Below are positions 23,146 through 33,720 of a stretch of DNA of 64,000 nucleotides, in pieces. The position numbers were made by a program, and so were the translations under genes. The notes below the pieces were generated by a model, which was not told the origin of the DNA, made no database searches, and worked only from the letters and a program-made list of their open reading frames with translations. The first letter of the stretch is position 1. Each line of letters starts with the position of its first letter. The DNA comes from Mesotaenium endlicherianum. Its lineage: Eukaryota; Streptophyta; Zygnematophyceae; Zygnematales; Mesotaeniaceae. The stretch spans positions 487,024-551,023 of the forward strand of contig WELA01013579.1 in NCBI GenBank assembly GCA_009602735.1. The letters are read 5' to 3'.

Positions 23146-23625
23146 CTACTGTTTAGGAGCACTATTGGGCAACCTCTTCCTACCACAATCTAGATGCTCT
23201 ATGTTTCTGGTAGTGTGAAAAATTTCAAAGCGAGGAGTGGGATGTAAGGCAACGTTACAAGATATACACATGAACTGGCACCTCTTTTTCCTTGCTGCAG
23301 CTCCTAAGTCAAAGTACTTAGCACTACACACCACACAGCTTGCCCTTTCTCCTTTCTTCACCTCGTCAAGAAAGTGCCTCCCAGTCCACCTCTGCTCTCC
23401 AGCAACTCCTGCTGCACTTGACCTGGTCTGCCTGTCGCGAGGATGTACCCACTCCGACATCTCCCTCACTAGTTGCAACATGAACAAGTATCTGTCAGCA
23501 CCAGGATGGGCCAGCTTCACCAGCCATGGTGGAACTTCACCTTCAGCAGCAGGCCTCCAGGAATACTCCTCTTTGTTGTTGGCAGGCTCCTCGACTTCTT
23601 CTTCTTCAGCTACAGCATGCACCAT
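23146..23625 (-). pseudogene. piggyBac transposase, C-terminal part with Cys-rich domain
   Basis: The frame holds a linker and the end of the transposase body (HPGADRYLFMLQLVREM), then RHFLDEVKKGERASCVVCS and RCQFMCISCNVALHPTPRFEIFHT. This is the CxxC...CxxC...F..(Y/F)HT zinc-ribbon typical of piggyBac C-termini (family pattern KxRRCxVC, CxxCxVxLCxxPCFxxYH). The usual CF before the last His is RF here. The N-terminal 40 residues are acidic (EEEEVEEPANNKEE). It continues closely after the fragment at 23677-24315, so what is missing is the roughly 300-residue core. Confidence 0.75.
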
Positions 23626-23676
23626 TGGCTCTCCTTCAGACTCCAGCTCCGTGTCTGAGCTATACTCCTCTTTGTC

Positions 23677-24315
23677 TCACTGCTTCTTCTTCTTCTTGCT
23701 ATAGTCCCTCTTTGCCCTCCTCTTAGCAGTCTCCCATACCACCACCACCCTGTTCCTTCTCTCTTCCCTGTTAGCAGGCACAGACACGTCTGGTCCTGTC
23801 TGTTTTGATGGTCTCCCTCTTTTCCGTGTTAACTCTACCGGTTCTAAGCCTATTTTCGACTCTTCCTCAGTGTTTGTTGTATCTGCTACTGGTGTGGGAG
23901 TGTCTTTTGGTGGTGTGGGAGTATCTTCTGGTTCGGGGGGTGTGTTTACAATGCTAGGATTGACTTGAATCACATGAGAAGCAGGAAGCTGTGAAAGTGG
24001 GTTCGAAGAGGCCTCAACTCTAACAACTCCCTCATATGGGCAAAACCAACAAAATTCGGGGATGGAAGGCATGTATTGTAGTATTAGCATGCGTCCCCAT
24101 GTTTTGTACTCTCCATCGTAGCCAAAATAGATCTGAAACTTAGTTTCTTTGGTCTTATGCACCTCTTCCTCTAAGATTCCGACCAAAAAAAACTCTTTGT
24201 AGTGCTCTTCAAACTCTTGTGCTGCCCAAGTTTCACCCCAAATCTCACTAGGTGTTAGTATCTTAGTGCCTACGGCTACCGGGGGGCCTGTAGACGAAGA
24301 GGCAATGTCAGCCAT
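23677..24315 (-). pseudogene. piggyBac-element N-terminal ORF
   Basis: 212 codons starting MADIASSSTGPP. The first 100 residues look folded (WAAQEFEEHYKEFFLVGILE, IYFGYDGEYKTWGRMLILQY). They are followed by a Pro/Thr-rich linker (PTPPKDTPTPVAD) and a basic AT-hook-like RKRGRPSKQ and KKKKK stretch. It lies at the 5' end of the transposon's coding strand, directly before the C-terminal Cys-rich part. I infer that it is the N-terminus of the transposase; the first 100 residues are not a domain that I can name. The basic GRP motif suggests minor-groove DNA binding. Confidence 0.55.
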
Positions 24316-24588
24316 GGCTTATGTTGCATGCAAGCCGAAAGAAATGATAAACAGGAAGAGGCCTGTTCGAAGGTCAAAATCAAAACAGAAAGTGACCTCT
24401 TCGTGGCCGGCAAACTTACATAACTTCGTCATATATTGGCCGTTATGGCTAAAACTAATTTGCCGGAGGGGTTTGAGTAATGACACATCCAATGAGCCTA
24501 CTATCAGACAATTTTGATTAAAAAAAAGTAGGCAAAGGGGGTGTAGAATTCTGCCTAGTTATGGGACCAACGGTATAGTTAGTGTTAA

Positions 24589-25769
24589 GCCAGGACCTGC
24601 CTAGCACGAGATCATAAAAGCCAGTGTTGAGTACCTCAAATGTAAGCGTTTCAGTTAGAACTGCAATGCAAGAACCTAACTGGACCTCAATAGGCTTGGT
24701 TATAACTCCTCCCGGGATACTTGAGGCATCTCCAAGGAATATTTTTCTATTTCCTTGGGTGACAATAGGCAGCCTTAGCCGCTTAACTAAGTCCTTATGG
24801 ATAAAAGTATGTGACGCCCCTCCGTCAACAAATGCCCTTACCTTCCAATCTGCAATTATGCAATGCAGTAGGATAGGGGGGACTGATTTTTCTTGACTTT
24901 CGCATTGTTCTCCTGACTTAGCACATAAATATTGGACATCAGGTGGAACAAGAGCATCCAGAGTGTGCACTCTCTGGATGTCTATATTGCTGATGGTCTC
25001 CTTTATCTGGTTGTCAGGCATGCATAGTGAATCCAGTTCAGCAGGACCCATAATACCTGCTACGAGGGCAGCTAGTGACGACTCACTATCTCTAGCATCC
25101 TCACAGTCAGTAGACTGGATTACTGACTGTTGCTGTCTTTTAAAGGCTGGTCTTTTCTCTCGACCTTTGAGAGGTGCTTGACTGGACGCTGCTCTCTGAA
25201 GTGACCTGGCTGCTGGCAGTGGAAGCAAATCGATTTTGCTGAGGCTCGTCTCGGCTTAGTCCTACCACCACCTCTTCCAAAGCCGCCTCGAGAGAAACCA
25301 CCTCTCCCTCTAGACTGCACAGCATTGTACTCATACCCATATTCATCACCCTGATCATCCTCAGCCCAGTCTCCTTCAATTGCATTGTAGGAACCGTGGG
25401 GCTTTTTAACAACCTTAGACACCAAAGCATTACTCTGGCGCTTGTGATTGAACTGCTGCTGATCCCAGGCATCAGCATCCTGGATCAAGTCACCGAGTTT
25501 CTCATACTTCTTCTCAGCAAAATGACCAGAGACCTCGGATTTCAAGCCATACCTGAAGCATGCTATCCTACACCGTTCTGGCAAGTCTGGCTGTTTCATC
25601 ATGTTCTCCTGGAACTTTTGAGCAAACTCAACAACTGAAGTGGTCTGCTTCAGTGTTAGGGAGATCGTCGCATAGATAGCTTTCTCCTGCTGGTTGATGA
25701 CGTCAAACTTCTCATGCAACTTCTCGACAAACTCTACCCACGTCGGGTCACCGAGTTGCTGAGCCTTAC
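24589..25769 (-). pseudogene. Protease and partial gag of ELT-2 (fossil)
   Basis: On the minus strand, gag from the WVEFVEKLHEKFDV region onward (including LKQTTSVVEFAQKFQ, a GRGGFSRGG basic stretch and CFHCQQPGHFRE as the zinc-knuckle) runs into the protease ([31 protein letters not shown]). The 5' part of gag, the PBS and the LTR end are missing. It is broken. Confidence 0.85.
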
Positions 25770-25814
25770 ACCCTTTTAGGGTTTTAAAGCCTTACACCCT
25801 TTTTGGAGAACTAG
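25770..25814. other. Filler sequence at a deletion junction in ELT-2
   Basis: Between the truncated gag and the truncated 5' LTR lie about 45 bp of unrelated sequence. With the last gag bases they form a direct repeat of gccttacaccctttt (about 25763-25777 and 25789-25803). This looks like end-joining repair with templated filler. Confidence 0.55.
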
Positions 25815-26297
25815 CCTGAGATCTCTCTCGATAAGCTGTACAAGGGCGTTGGTCTCGTTTTCGAATGCCGAACTGGAGAGCAATGCCTAGCATATGTACA
25901 TGGAATGAGTTTACTGTTTAACAGCCACTGCGATGGCACCGCCTACTCGGGAGTTAACCACGTTGGTAGGACCTTGGTTGACCAAATCCACCGCCATCTC
26001 CCATCATCCCGAATAGCCATCCATCATAGGGATGTCATTTGGCCATTCATCTAGCATACCACACTTAGATGCATATCGAGGCAGTTCGCTGCTACCGAGT
26101 ACGGAAGTCAGCTGGCTGTCAAAGAATGAGTCAGCAAGCTGACTTGAGTTGACTTCAGCCTGCTGCTTCCGGCTGAGTCCTTAACTGATAATCATATAAA
26201 GTCCAGCAGACTCAACACTACATAATGTTCAGCGAGCTAAAGTTAATTAACTTTTATATTTAAATGAATATTATACCTACCAATATACTGATTCATT
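25815..26297 (-). repeat. Truncated 5' LTR of ELT-2
   Basis: Family A LTR sequence in minus orientation from the agatctctctc segment to GATTCATT, lacking its gag-side part and the last few terminal bases. ELT-1 sequence resumes directly at 26298. Confidence 0.85.
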
Positions 26298-29073
26298 CTA
26301 GCATGGTTGTAGGTAGGAAGGTGAGGGCATTTGTTGACGGAGGGGCGTCACATACTTTTATCCATAAGGACTTAGTTAAGCGGCTAAGGCTGCCTATTGT
26401 CACCCAAGGAAATAGAAAAATATTCCTTGGAGATGCCTCAAGTATCCCGGGAGGAATTATAACCAAGCCTATTGAGGTCCAGTTAGGTTCTGGCATTGCA
26501 GTTCTTATTGAAACGCTTACATTTGAGGTACTCAACACTGGCTTCTAAGGTCTCGTGCTAGACAGGTCCTGGCTTAATAGACATCAAACTGAAGTGTGTT
26601 GGAGCAGAGGTACACTTAAAGTGAGAGGAGCCTGTGATGGGCAGACTAACTTGGCACCCACCAATGCTCTTCCTCTTGTCCTGTGAGGATGGCAAATGAA
26701 GGAAAAGAAGAGGCTTCCAAGCGACTGCAAATTGCAACAGAGTTCATCGAAAGCTGGAACCAGAAGGAAGATCGATTGTTCTGTCTGTTGCTAAGAGAGG
26801 TACCTCCTCAACCTGAAGAAGTGGTGGAGAAAAAGGTAAGCCCTCCGGAGCACCATAGTGCTGCAAAAATTGTTGCTCAGTACACTGATGTTTTTAAGAT
26901 GCCTCCCCCTAAGAGGCAGGTGGATCACAAGATAGACTTATTACCTGGGAGTCAGCCACCCTGGCATGACTTGTCTTACGTGGAGAGCGAAGAGTTGAGA
27001 ATACAAATTGCAGAGCTTGAGGAATATGGTTATGTTTCTCCCAGTAAATCAGCCTTCCAGACCCTTAAAGATGCTCTTTGTTCTGCCCCAGTGCTAGCCG
27101 TGTATGACCCCAGCAAACCTGTGGAGGTGGTTACTGATGCCTCTGACTTTGCCATGGGTGCTATTTTGTTGCAGCATGCTGACAAAACCACAAAGGATGG
27201 TAAGGTAAAGCAAGAGTGGCATCTTGTGTTGTATGAGTTTATGAAATTTAATCCAGCTAAGATTAATTACTCTGTGCATGATAAAGAGCTGCTAGCTATC
27301 ATTCATGCGCTCAAACAGTGGAGAGCATACTTACATGGTAAAGCTTTTAAGGTAATTATAGATCATCTAGCTCTGACTTACTTTCAGAAGAAGTTTAAGC
27401 TGTCAAGGAGGGGGAACCGCTGGAGCCAGATGCTGGAGCAGTTTCAAGTCCAGATCGACTACAAACCAGGGAAGTTGAATCCTGCTGATGCACTCTTCAG
27501 AAGACCTGACTTGCAAGAAAGGAACTTTAGTCAGCACGCTGTAGATAAGGTCCTTTGTGCACTCACTTCAGCAAAGGTGAAAAAGTTCTTCCTTGAACAA
27601 TTTGGGAAAGCCTACCCTTCTGACCCAACATTTAAGCCCAGCCCCACTGATGGTGTGTGTCTTGCTACTGCACTCGGGTATAAGCCTAAGGGAGGGGTCT
27701 GGGTGACTGAAACCACTTCAGGTAGGCTGAAACTGGTTATTCCTAATAACTTGGAAATAAGGTCCCTTTTATTGGGTCAAGCACATGACAGTTTACTGGG
27801 TGGGCATTTGGGGCAGGCCAAAACTGTTGGCAAATTGGCAAAACATAATCATTGGGAGGGGTTACCTCGGGAGGTCTTGAAATACGTTAAGTTCTGTGAC
27901 CAGTGTCAAAGGAATAAGTCTAGGCACGCACCACCCGGGGACCTCTTACAATCACTGCCCATCCCAGTTGGCCGCTGGGAAACAATATCCATGGACTGGG
28001 TTGTAACACTGCCACGAACTGCCAATGGGTTTGATTCGATACTGGTATCGTGGATAAACTGACGAAAATGGTCATTTTCATCCCCACAACTGTCAAAGTA
28101 ACTGCACTCAAAACAGCGAGACAATTCTACAACCATGTAGTATGCCAACATGGGCTACCCGCTAATATAATCTCAGACGGAGACTCAAATTTTACCTCTA
28201 AGTTCTGGAGAGCTTTGATGGGGTTAATGGCAGTCAAGCAACTGCTCAGCACAGCAAACCACCCTCAGACTGATGGGCGGACGGAATGAACTAACCGAGT
28301 TTTGCAAGAGGTACTGAGAGCCCATATTAACCAAAACAAAGATAATTGGGATGACCTGTTACTTCAAATCCAATTTGCGATCAACAATGCGATGCACTCG
28401 TCAACGGGCAAGACTCCTTTTGAACTGAGCTTGGGTAGAGTCCCTACGTCTCCTTCAGAAGTATTAGGGGAGTCTTTAACTCACCCTGAAGGTCTCCCTC
28501 CAGTTAATCCAGGAGTTTGCCGACACCCTGTCAGAAGTACAACAAACCCTGCACAAAGCCCAAGATAACCAACAAAATTACGCTAATCAGCACCGTCGAC
28601 AACTGACATTTTCTAAGGGCGATTTGGTCAAACTCCATTCTCAGCACCTGTACCTACCTAGTGTGGTCAAGAAAAAGCTTGGTCCTGTCTGGATCGCTCC
28701 ATATTCGGTGGTGCGGCGTGTCGGTCAGAATGCTTACAAACTGAACATGTCAGCAAAATACAAGGGTCACCCGGTCTTTAGTGTCTCCTTCCTTGAATCA
28801 TACATCAAAGGTGACACATTGTTCACAGGTCGGTTACTTGTCCAACTGGGACTGGTCCCCGCTGTCCGGGATGGTGACCCTGCGGAATATGAGGTCGAGG
28901 AGATTTTAGAAGCTCGCTCGGTCCGTCGATCGTCTAAATATGTCATGAAGTACCTCATCCGATGGAAGGGTTACGATGCCTCTGGGGACACTTGGGAATT
29001 TAAAGACCAGCTGACCAATGCCAAAGGGGCGTTGAAACGGTTCCACCTCAGGGCGGCTGGGGCACCTCCCTAA
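26298..29073 (+). pseudogene. Protease to chromodomain region of ELT-1 (fossil)
   Basis: Plus-strand motifs in order are [18 protein letters not shown] (protease), RT fragments, [15 protein letters not shown] (RNase H), HDSLLGGHLGQAKTVGKL and CDQCQRNKSRH (integrase finger), SMDWVVTLPRTANG and NHPQTDGRTE (integrase core), and EYEVEEILEARSVRRS with LIRWKGYDASGDTWE (chromodomain, ending about 29073). Part of RT is absent. It is broken, with several breaks. Confidence 0.85.
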
Positions 29074-29123
29074 CAGTCATTTCAGTTGACACGGGAAGGT
29101 GACAGGAGGTCCTGTCTCCATAT

Positions 29124-29134
29124 AAGTTGGAGGG
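29124..29134 (+). other. Internal PPT-like motif of ELT-1 (first copy)
   Basis: AAGTTGGAGGG just after the end of pol, identical to the core of the 3' PPT at 31206-31216. A second copy lies near 29193-29203. Confidence 0.7.
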
Positions 29135-29389
29135 GAATGTGACAGTTAGTGACAGATGGTGACAGTTGTGACAGGCAGCCCACCTTTAAAATTAAGTTGG
29201 AGGGAGTGGTGTTTCGTCTCGACATCAGCCATACAAATTTTGTTAATCATACTACTCACTCAACCTGCGCTCACACTCACTTTCTCTCTAACTCAATTCT
29301 CTCTTATACTCACACACACAAGGTATTACACACTAGGAACTCTCCCTATCGTGTTCCTCTTCATCACGGGCACTCAGTAGCGGCAAAAT

Positions 29390-31120
29390 ATCATGACTTC
29401 ACTGACTGCATTGTGTTTACGATTGAGCAGGATGACTCAGAAGCCGGAACTAAAGAGGAAGAGAAGAGCGGAAGAGGCACATGCAGAATACTTGCAATTC
29501 CGTGGCAACATCGAATCATCCTCCATCTCCGCTCGGGAATCACAACGACTCCAACGACAGCGGGAGGCATAGAAAAAGAAGGAGGAGGAGGAACAGGCCA
29601 GACTGAGGCAAGTCGAACTGGACAGAAAAGCTGCAGAGGAGGCCAAGAAGGCAGAGGAGGAGAGGCAAGCTGAGGAGAGGCGGAAGCAGCAGGCTGAAGA
29701 TGTACAAAGGAGAATTAGCAGCTATCGCTACACAGTGCTGGGCAAGGGTTTTTATCCACTGGAAGAGGCCTTCAAGTATGCTCAGAGAAGTCGCAGTGAG
29801 TCACAGAAGGACATCCTGCAAAGGGAAGGGGAGACATCCAAAAACTTTGACAAGTAGATTGAGGTCAGCACAGGGCTCCTCCTCTACCACGATTATGCTA
29901 GGATGGTAGGGTATACAGTCAAAGAGGCCAAGGCAATGGCCCAAGTGAATGAGGCAGGAGTTGTATTGATAACAGGTATCTGGGGGAAAGATAGGGTCAT
30001 CAGGATGATCCCCATGGACGCGGACAGCTTTAAGGACTCTACACCCCAAAACAGGTTCAAGGCCACCATGTATAATGAGGTGAAGAGGAAGAGCTGGGAA
30101 TTCTTGGCCAGGGAAACCAGTCAGCTGGACTTTGCAGGGCACTGGTACCCGTGTACTCTGAAAAGAATAGACCCTGCCTTCTTCCACAAGTCCACCGATT
30201 GGCGGTGGATGACCATCAACATGAGGGACCAGCAGAATGACAAGGCGAAGGATGAGGATTTCCTAACAGACCTACAGGGGAACATAGTGTTGCCTCCTCA
30301 CATTGCAGCTTGGGACCTAAGATTGGATGGAGTAAGGGACTGTATGAGTCAAGAAATGCACCAAAGTAGGAGTAGGGCTCGCGAGGCATTCTCTACAGGG
30401 AAGCACGCCTATGCCAAATGGGCAAGCAAGCAGGGAGAGAAAGACCTGTATGCGGTCAGGAATCAACAGCCTCCACCAGCACCCAAAAGGGGAAGGTCGG
30501 TGGGGTACTCTTTTTCTTGGGCAGAGCTGAAACAACTCACAGAGGAGACCCCAAGCAGTCTCAGAGGAGCCGGGGGAAGAAGAGGAGGAGTCAGAGGAAG
30601 AAGAGGAGGAAGACGAGGAAGAGGACACTAGTCCCGCTGTGACCCAGACACCTGCCACACCCCCCATAATGGAGAAGACGGGGTTGGCCAGGGTAGACAC
30701 AGCTCTGCACCAGCTGGCTGAGGAGGAAGATGTCGCTTGGCTGGGGACTACAAGAGGACAAAGCCCAGTTGCAGGCGCAAAAACCTAGTCAGACAGGGCA
30801 GACAGAAGGGTTGCCAGAGAAATAGCCAGAGGCCTGCCAGCATCTCCCTTGCAGAACATGTGCCCTTGGCTCATGTCATGCAACATCCTTTTGGGATGCC
30901 AGTATATGTACCTGTTAGTTTGAGGGATGCCCAGGAGAAGGCTGCCTCCCTTCAATTTCAGACGGTGCAGGAGGAAACAGCCCAGTTACTACGTTCTCCC
31001 CTTGGTTCCCCCTACACGGAGCCCCCAGGCTTCAGGAGATCCCAAGGCAGGAGCAGGAGGTCTGGCTCCCGGTCTCACTCCCCTGATCGTAGAGCTCCAA
31101 GAGCATCTCCTTCATAGGGG
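29390..31120 (+). pseudogene. Extra 3' module of ELT-1 (subtype 1, fossil)
   Basis: Same module as in ELT-5. It has a charged head (KRKRRAEEAHAEYLQF-like), then LLLYHDYARMVGYTVKEAKA, DWRWMTINMRDQQND, LPPHIAAWDLRLDG, KHAYAKWASKQG, an acidic stretch and a Pro/Arg-rich tail. It ends about 80 bp before the hairpin and PPT. It is broken. Confidence 0.75.
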
Positions 31121-31183
31121 CAGTAGGCTAAAGGGGGAGGAGACCAGTACTTTGGTTGGGGGACAACATGTACCGAGTATTAG

Positions 31184-31202
31184 TGTTGTCGAGGCGACAA
31201 CT
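31184..31202 (+). other. Hairpin next to the ELT-1 PPT
   Basis: TGTTGTCG-AGG-CGACAAC, stem of 7-8 bp, followed by ttaagttggagggat (PPT) and the 3' LTR at 31220. Confidence 0.75.
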
Positions 31203-31219
31203 TGTTAAGTTGGAGGGAT

Positions 31220-31938
31220 TGTAATGAATCAGTATATTGGTAGATATAAGATTCATTTAAATATAATACTTAAATAAGTTCAGCCTGTTGAACTTTAGTT
31301 AGCATTGAGTCTGCTGGACTTTATATAATTATCAATTAAATGACTCAACCGGAAGCAGCAGGCTGAAGTCTACTAGGTCAGCTTGCTGACACATTCTTTG
31401 TCTGTCAGTTGACTTCCGTATTCGGTAGCAGCGAACTGCCTAGATATGAATCTATGTGTGGTGTGCTAGATGAATGGCCAGAAAACATCCTTAGGATGGA
31501 TGGCAATTTGGGATGATGGGAGATGGCGGTGGATTTGGTTAACCGAGGTCCTACCAACGTGGTTAACTCCCGGGTAGGCGGTGCCATCGCACTGGCCGTT
31601 GAACAGTATACTCATTCCATGTACATATGCTAGGCATTGCTCTCGAGTTCGGGATTCGAAAACGAGGCCAATTCTCTTCTATAAGCTTACTGAGAGAGAT
31701 CTGAATCCAAGACGAGAAGCCATTGATATGCACTGTCTCCTAGCCTTGCTTATGTGCGAGTTTACTGATTTCATTATTGATGCTAGTTTACTTCCATTTG
31801 ACTTACGAGTATTGTTCACAGCTAGTGTGTTGTCCTTTGCTGTTTTATTAATTAACAGACAATACCATAAAGATTACTTGCTGATATAAAGATCTTCATT
31901 AATTATTAATCGCCTAATTGATAAGACGATTCATTTCA
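31220..31938 (+). repeat. 3' LTR of ELT-1
   Basis: 719 bp, TGTAATGAATC to GATTCATTTCA, preceded by the PPT AAGTTGGAGGGAT. It shares private variants with the LTR at 6406-7124. Confidence 0.9.
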
Positions 31939-32252
31939 CTAAAGGCATCCCCCCCCGGGCAAAAATGTCTATTTTCTCGGAGGGTTGCTTCTTCTCTCGT
32001 TATCGCCGATGATCTTGCTGAGGTTAAAGGGGCCCTTGAGCACGTCGCTCCCTTCGGGACACCATAAAGAGCCAAAAGAAAACCAAATATTTTCTCGGAT
32101 CCCGCCCGTCCTACCTCCACCTGACGAGAAAAACAAGACCACTTCAAAAGTCCCGGAGGGGGCGACGTGCCCAAAGGGCAGCCCGGGGGGATGCACATTT
32201 TGGGGAAGGGAGAATGAGTCTTAACGCACGTAAATAGTCGCAAGCTTGACAG
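31939..32252. repeat. Short sequence with imperfect inverted repeat
   Basis: The arm ccttgagcacgtcgctccc (about 32033-32051) pairs imperfectly with ggggcgacgtgcccaaagg (about 32158-32178), separated by about 105 bp. No gene is seen. A related stretch (gcgatgtgccagaagggcag) lies at 6334-6353 on the other side of ELT-1. The family is unknown. Confidence 0.35.
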
Positions 32253-33720
32253 TTGGCAAAGCAAGGTCAACATATATTCTATGGAGTACTGAGACAAGAT
32301 CCCCTGGAGATTTCCAGCCCGCTGCTTACGGAAGAGCCGATGTTAGAAGTCCCTAGTCATGTCGCGACACTTACTGTTAAAGTATCTGCTCTTTTGCAGA
32401 AGTACAAGTCTGTGTTCCCGAGTGAAATACCAGTTGGGTTACCACCTGATCGGGGTATTGGGCATACCATCCCTCTTGTTCCAAATGCTCAACCTACTTG
32501 GCGACCTATTTATCGCCTGAGCCCGTTGGAGCTCACTGAACTAAAGGACCAAATTACCGACTTGTTCGATAAAGGATGGATGGAGCCGAGCTCTTGGGGG
32601 CCCCCATCCTCTTTATCCAAAAGAAAGATGGGACGCTCAGTATGTGCAGTGATTATCGTGCGTCGAACAATATAATGGAGAAGAATCACTATTCATTGCC
32701 TCGCATTGACGACTTGTTTGATTTGTTGCAAGGGGCACGCGTGTTCTCCTCACTTGATCTAGCTTAGGGCTATCATCAAACCCAAATCACATTAGAGTAC
32801 GTCCCTGTAAGGTCATAGGTTTATGAAGTGCATTTTTGAGTATCATGAAAGTATGTTTTGATTGTATAGTAGTGTAGAGTGCATTTTTGTGGTCATTTTG
32901 ATATAAAGTTCATCGAATTTGGTCAAGTATTGAGAGAGTTATGGATTTCCGAAGTTTAATTAGTTTTGAGGTCGGTTGACGACTGTCCTTAATTCGCGGT
33001 GAGCGCGACCGTCGGATTGACCGACAGCGTCGAGCGATCTGGCCCGTTAGAATGAACTCGAACCTTCACGTAAGTTCGGCTGACGCGGAGTGCCGACTAG
33101 GTCGATTTACCTAGAAGTTTCGGTTTAGCCTAGCGCGTCTAAGATAGAATATTCTAGTAATGTCGATGCATGTATGTGGACGTCAATTCGGCCCGACACG
33201 TCAGATTAGACTGATCTGGCTTACTCACGAATATTCTGGAAGGGACGATTTGACGAACACTTAGGAAAATCCGTAGCTTCCACCTAGGGAGGAGTACTTA
33301 GGCAGAAAATTATAAATAGGCATAACTTCTTTGTTTCTGATCAGTTTTCACTTCTGTAAATTTCTACGGGTTTGTAATGACAAGGCCTTTCATCCTACAT
33401 CATTTGTGAGCAGTTTCCTGCTACTCAAAATGTTGAGTAATTTTCCTAAGCTTTGTTAGTGATATGCCGCTGCACTCTCTAGTATGATGGCAACTAGTTC
33501 CTTTCCTCGTGAGTCACTACGCTTCCACTAGGGCACTCTGCCCCTTTCAGTCCCCAAGACAGCGTTTCGGACCACGATTGGGCACTTCCAATACAAAGTC
33601 CTAGTTTTGGACTTACCAATGCACCAGCAGTGACATTCCAAAGCACAATGAATGATTTGATCAAACCATACTTGGGTAAGTTCGTCCAGTGTTGCAACTG
33701 GCATTGTCGACAAACGATAG
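32253..33720 (+). pseudogene. Ty3/gypsy reverse transcriptase remnant (fossil) split by a solo LTR
   Basis: The plus strand codes for gypsy pol motifs: LPPDRGIGHTIPLVP and TWRPIYRLSPLELTELK before RT, the YRASNN-type motif (RALN in relatives), [22 protein letters not shown], then (after 33549) KTAFRTTIGHFQYKV and a short piece of the next motif. It belongs to a lineage distinct from families A, B and C. It is broken and old, and a solo family B LTR (32806-33549) was inserted in it. Confidence 0.75.
32806..33549 (+). repeat. Solo LTR of family B
   Basis: 744 bp, TGTAAGGTCATAG to CCCCTTTCA, flanked by the duplication GTCCC (32801-32805 and 33550-33554). The TATA box is at 33311-33320. No internal sequence is present. 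It includes a segment near its start that is missing from the copy at 8010. Confidence 0.92.

Larger units (their letters stand above)
22484..24584 (-). mobile_element. piggyBac-type DNA transposon, internally deleted
   Basis: A 2101-bp insertion exactly flanked by TTAA (22480-22483 and 24585-24588), the hallmark target of piggyBac elements. The ends read CACTAGATTTAC on the left and, inverted from the right, CACTAACTATAC, a 12-bp imperfect terminal repeat (9 of 12). The minus strand carries the N-terminal and C-terminal parts of a piggyBac-like transposase but not the DDE/D catalytic core, so it could move only in trans. Uninterrupted family A copies (43351 region) have a single TTAA here, which confirms the boundaries. 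It is younger than its host ELT-2. Confidence 0.85.
9614..26297 (-). mobile_element. ELT-2: family A chromovirus (minus strand) inserted in ELT-1
   Basis: Reading on the minus strand from the right: truncated 5' LTR (25815-26297), partial gag and protease (24589-25769), RT to integrase-chromodomain (19230-22479), the extra 3' module (17100-18820), hairpin and PPT, and the 3' LTR (9614-17016, split by element C). ELT-1 sequence resumes at 26298 where it stopped at 9613, so ELT-2 landed in the ELT-1 protease region. It is broken, with many breaks, a lost 5' end and two later insertions (element C and a piggyBac-type element). Confidence 0.85.
6406..31938 (+). mobile_element. ELT-1: family A chromovirus (Ty3/gypsy), split by nested insertions
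   Basis: The 5' LTR is 6406-7124 and the 3' LTR is 31220-31938, both 719 bp. The internal sequence lies at 7125-9613 and 26298-31219. The two LTRs share private variants (for example agatatgaatctatgtgtgg) not seen in the other family A LTRs, so they belong to one insertion. The parts, in order, are PBS, gag, protease, RT, RNase H, integrase, chromodomain, an extra 3' coding module, PPT and LTR. The insert is the minus-strand element ELT-2, and a solo family B LTR sits in gag. The outer flanks are CTCAG and CTAAA, not a clean duplication. The first 330 bp of the LTRs differ by about 4 percent by eye, so it is older than ELT-5. It is broken, with several breaks besides the insertions. Confidence 0.85.

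Noticed and set aside
23237-23704. 155-codon plus-strand frame inside the piggyBac-type element
   Set aside because: It is antisense to the Cys-rich transposase frame and Ser-rich from its acidic codons; no domain.
25770-25790. Telomere-type repeat (TTTTAGGG)
   Set aside because: Only one unit in a short repair filler.
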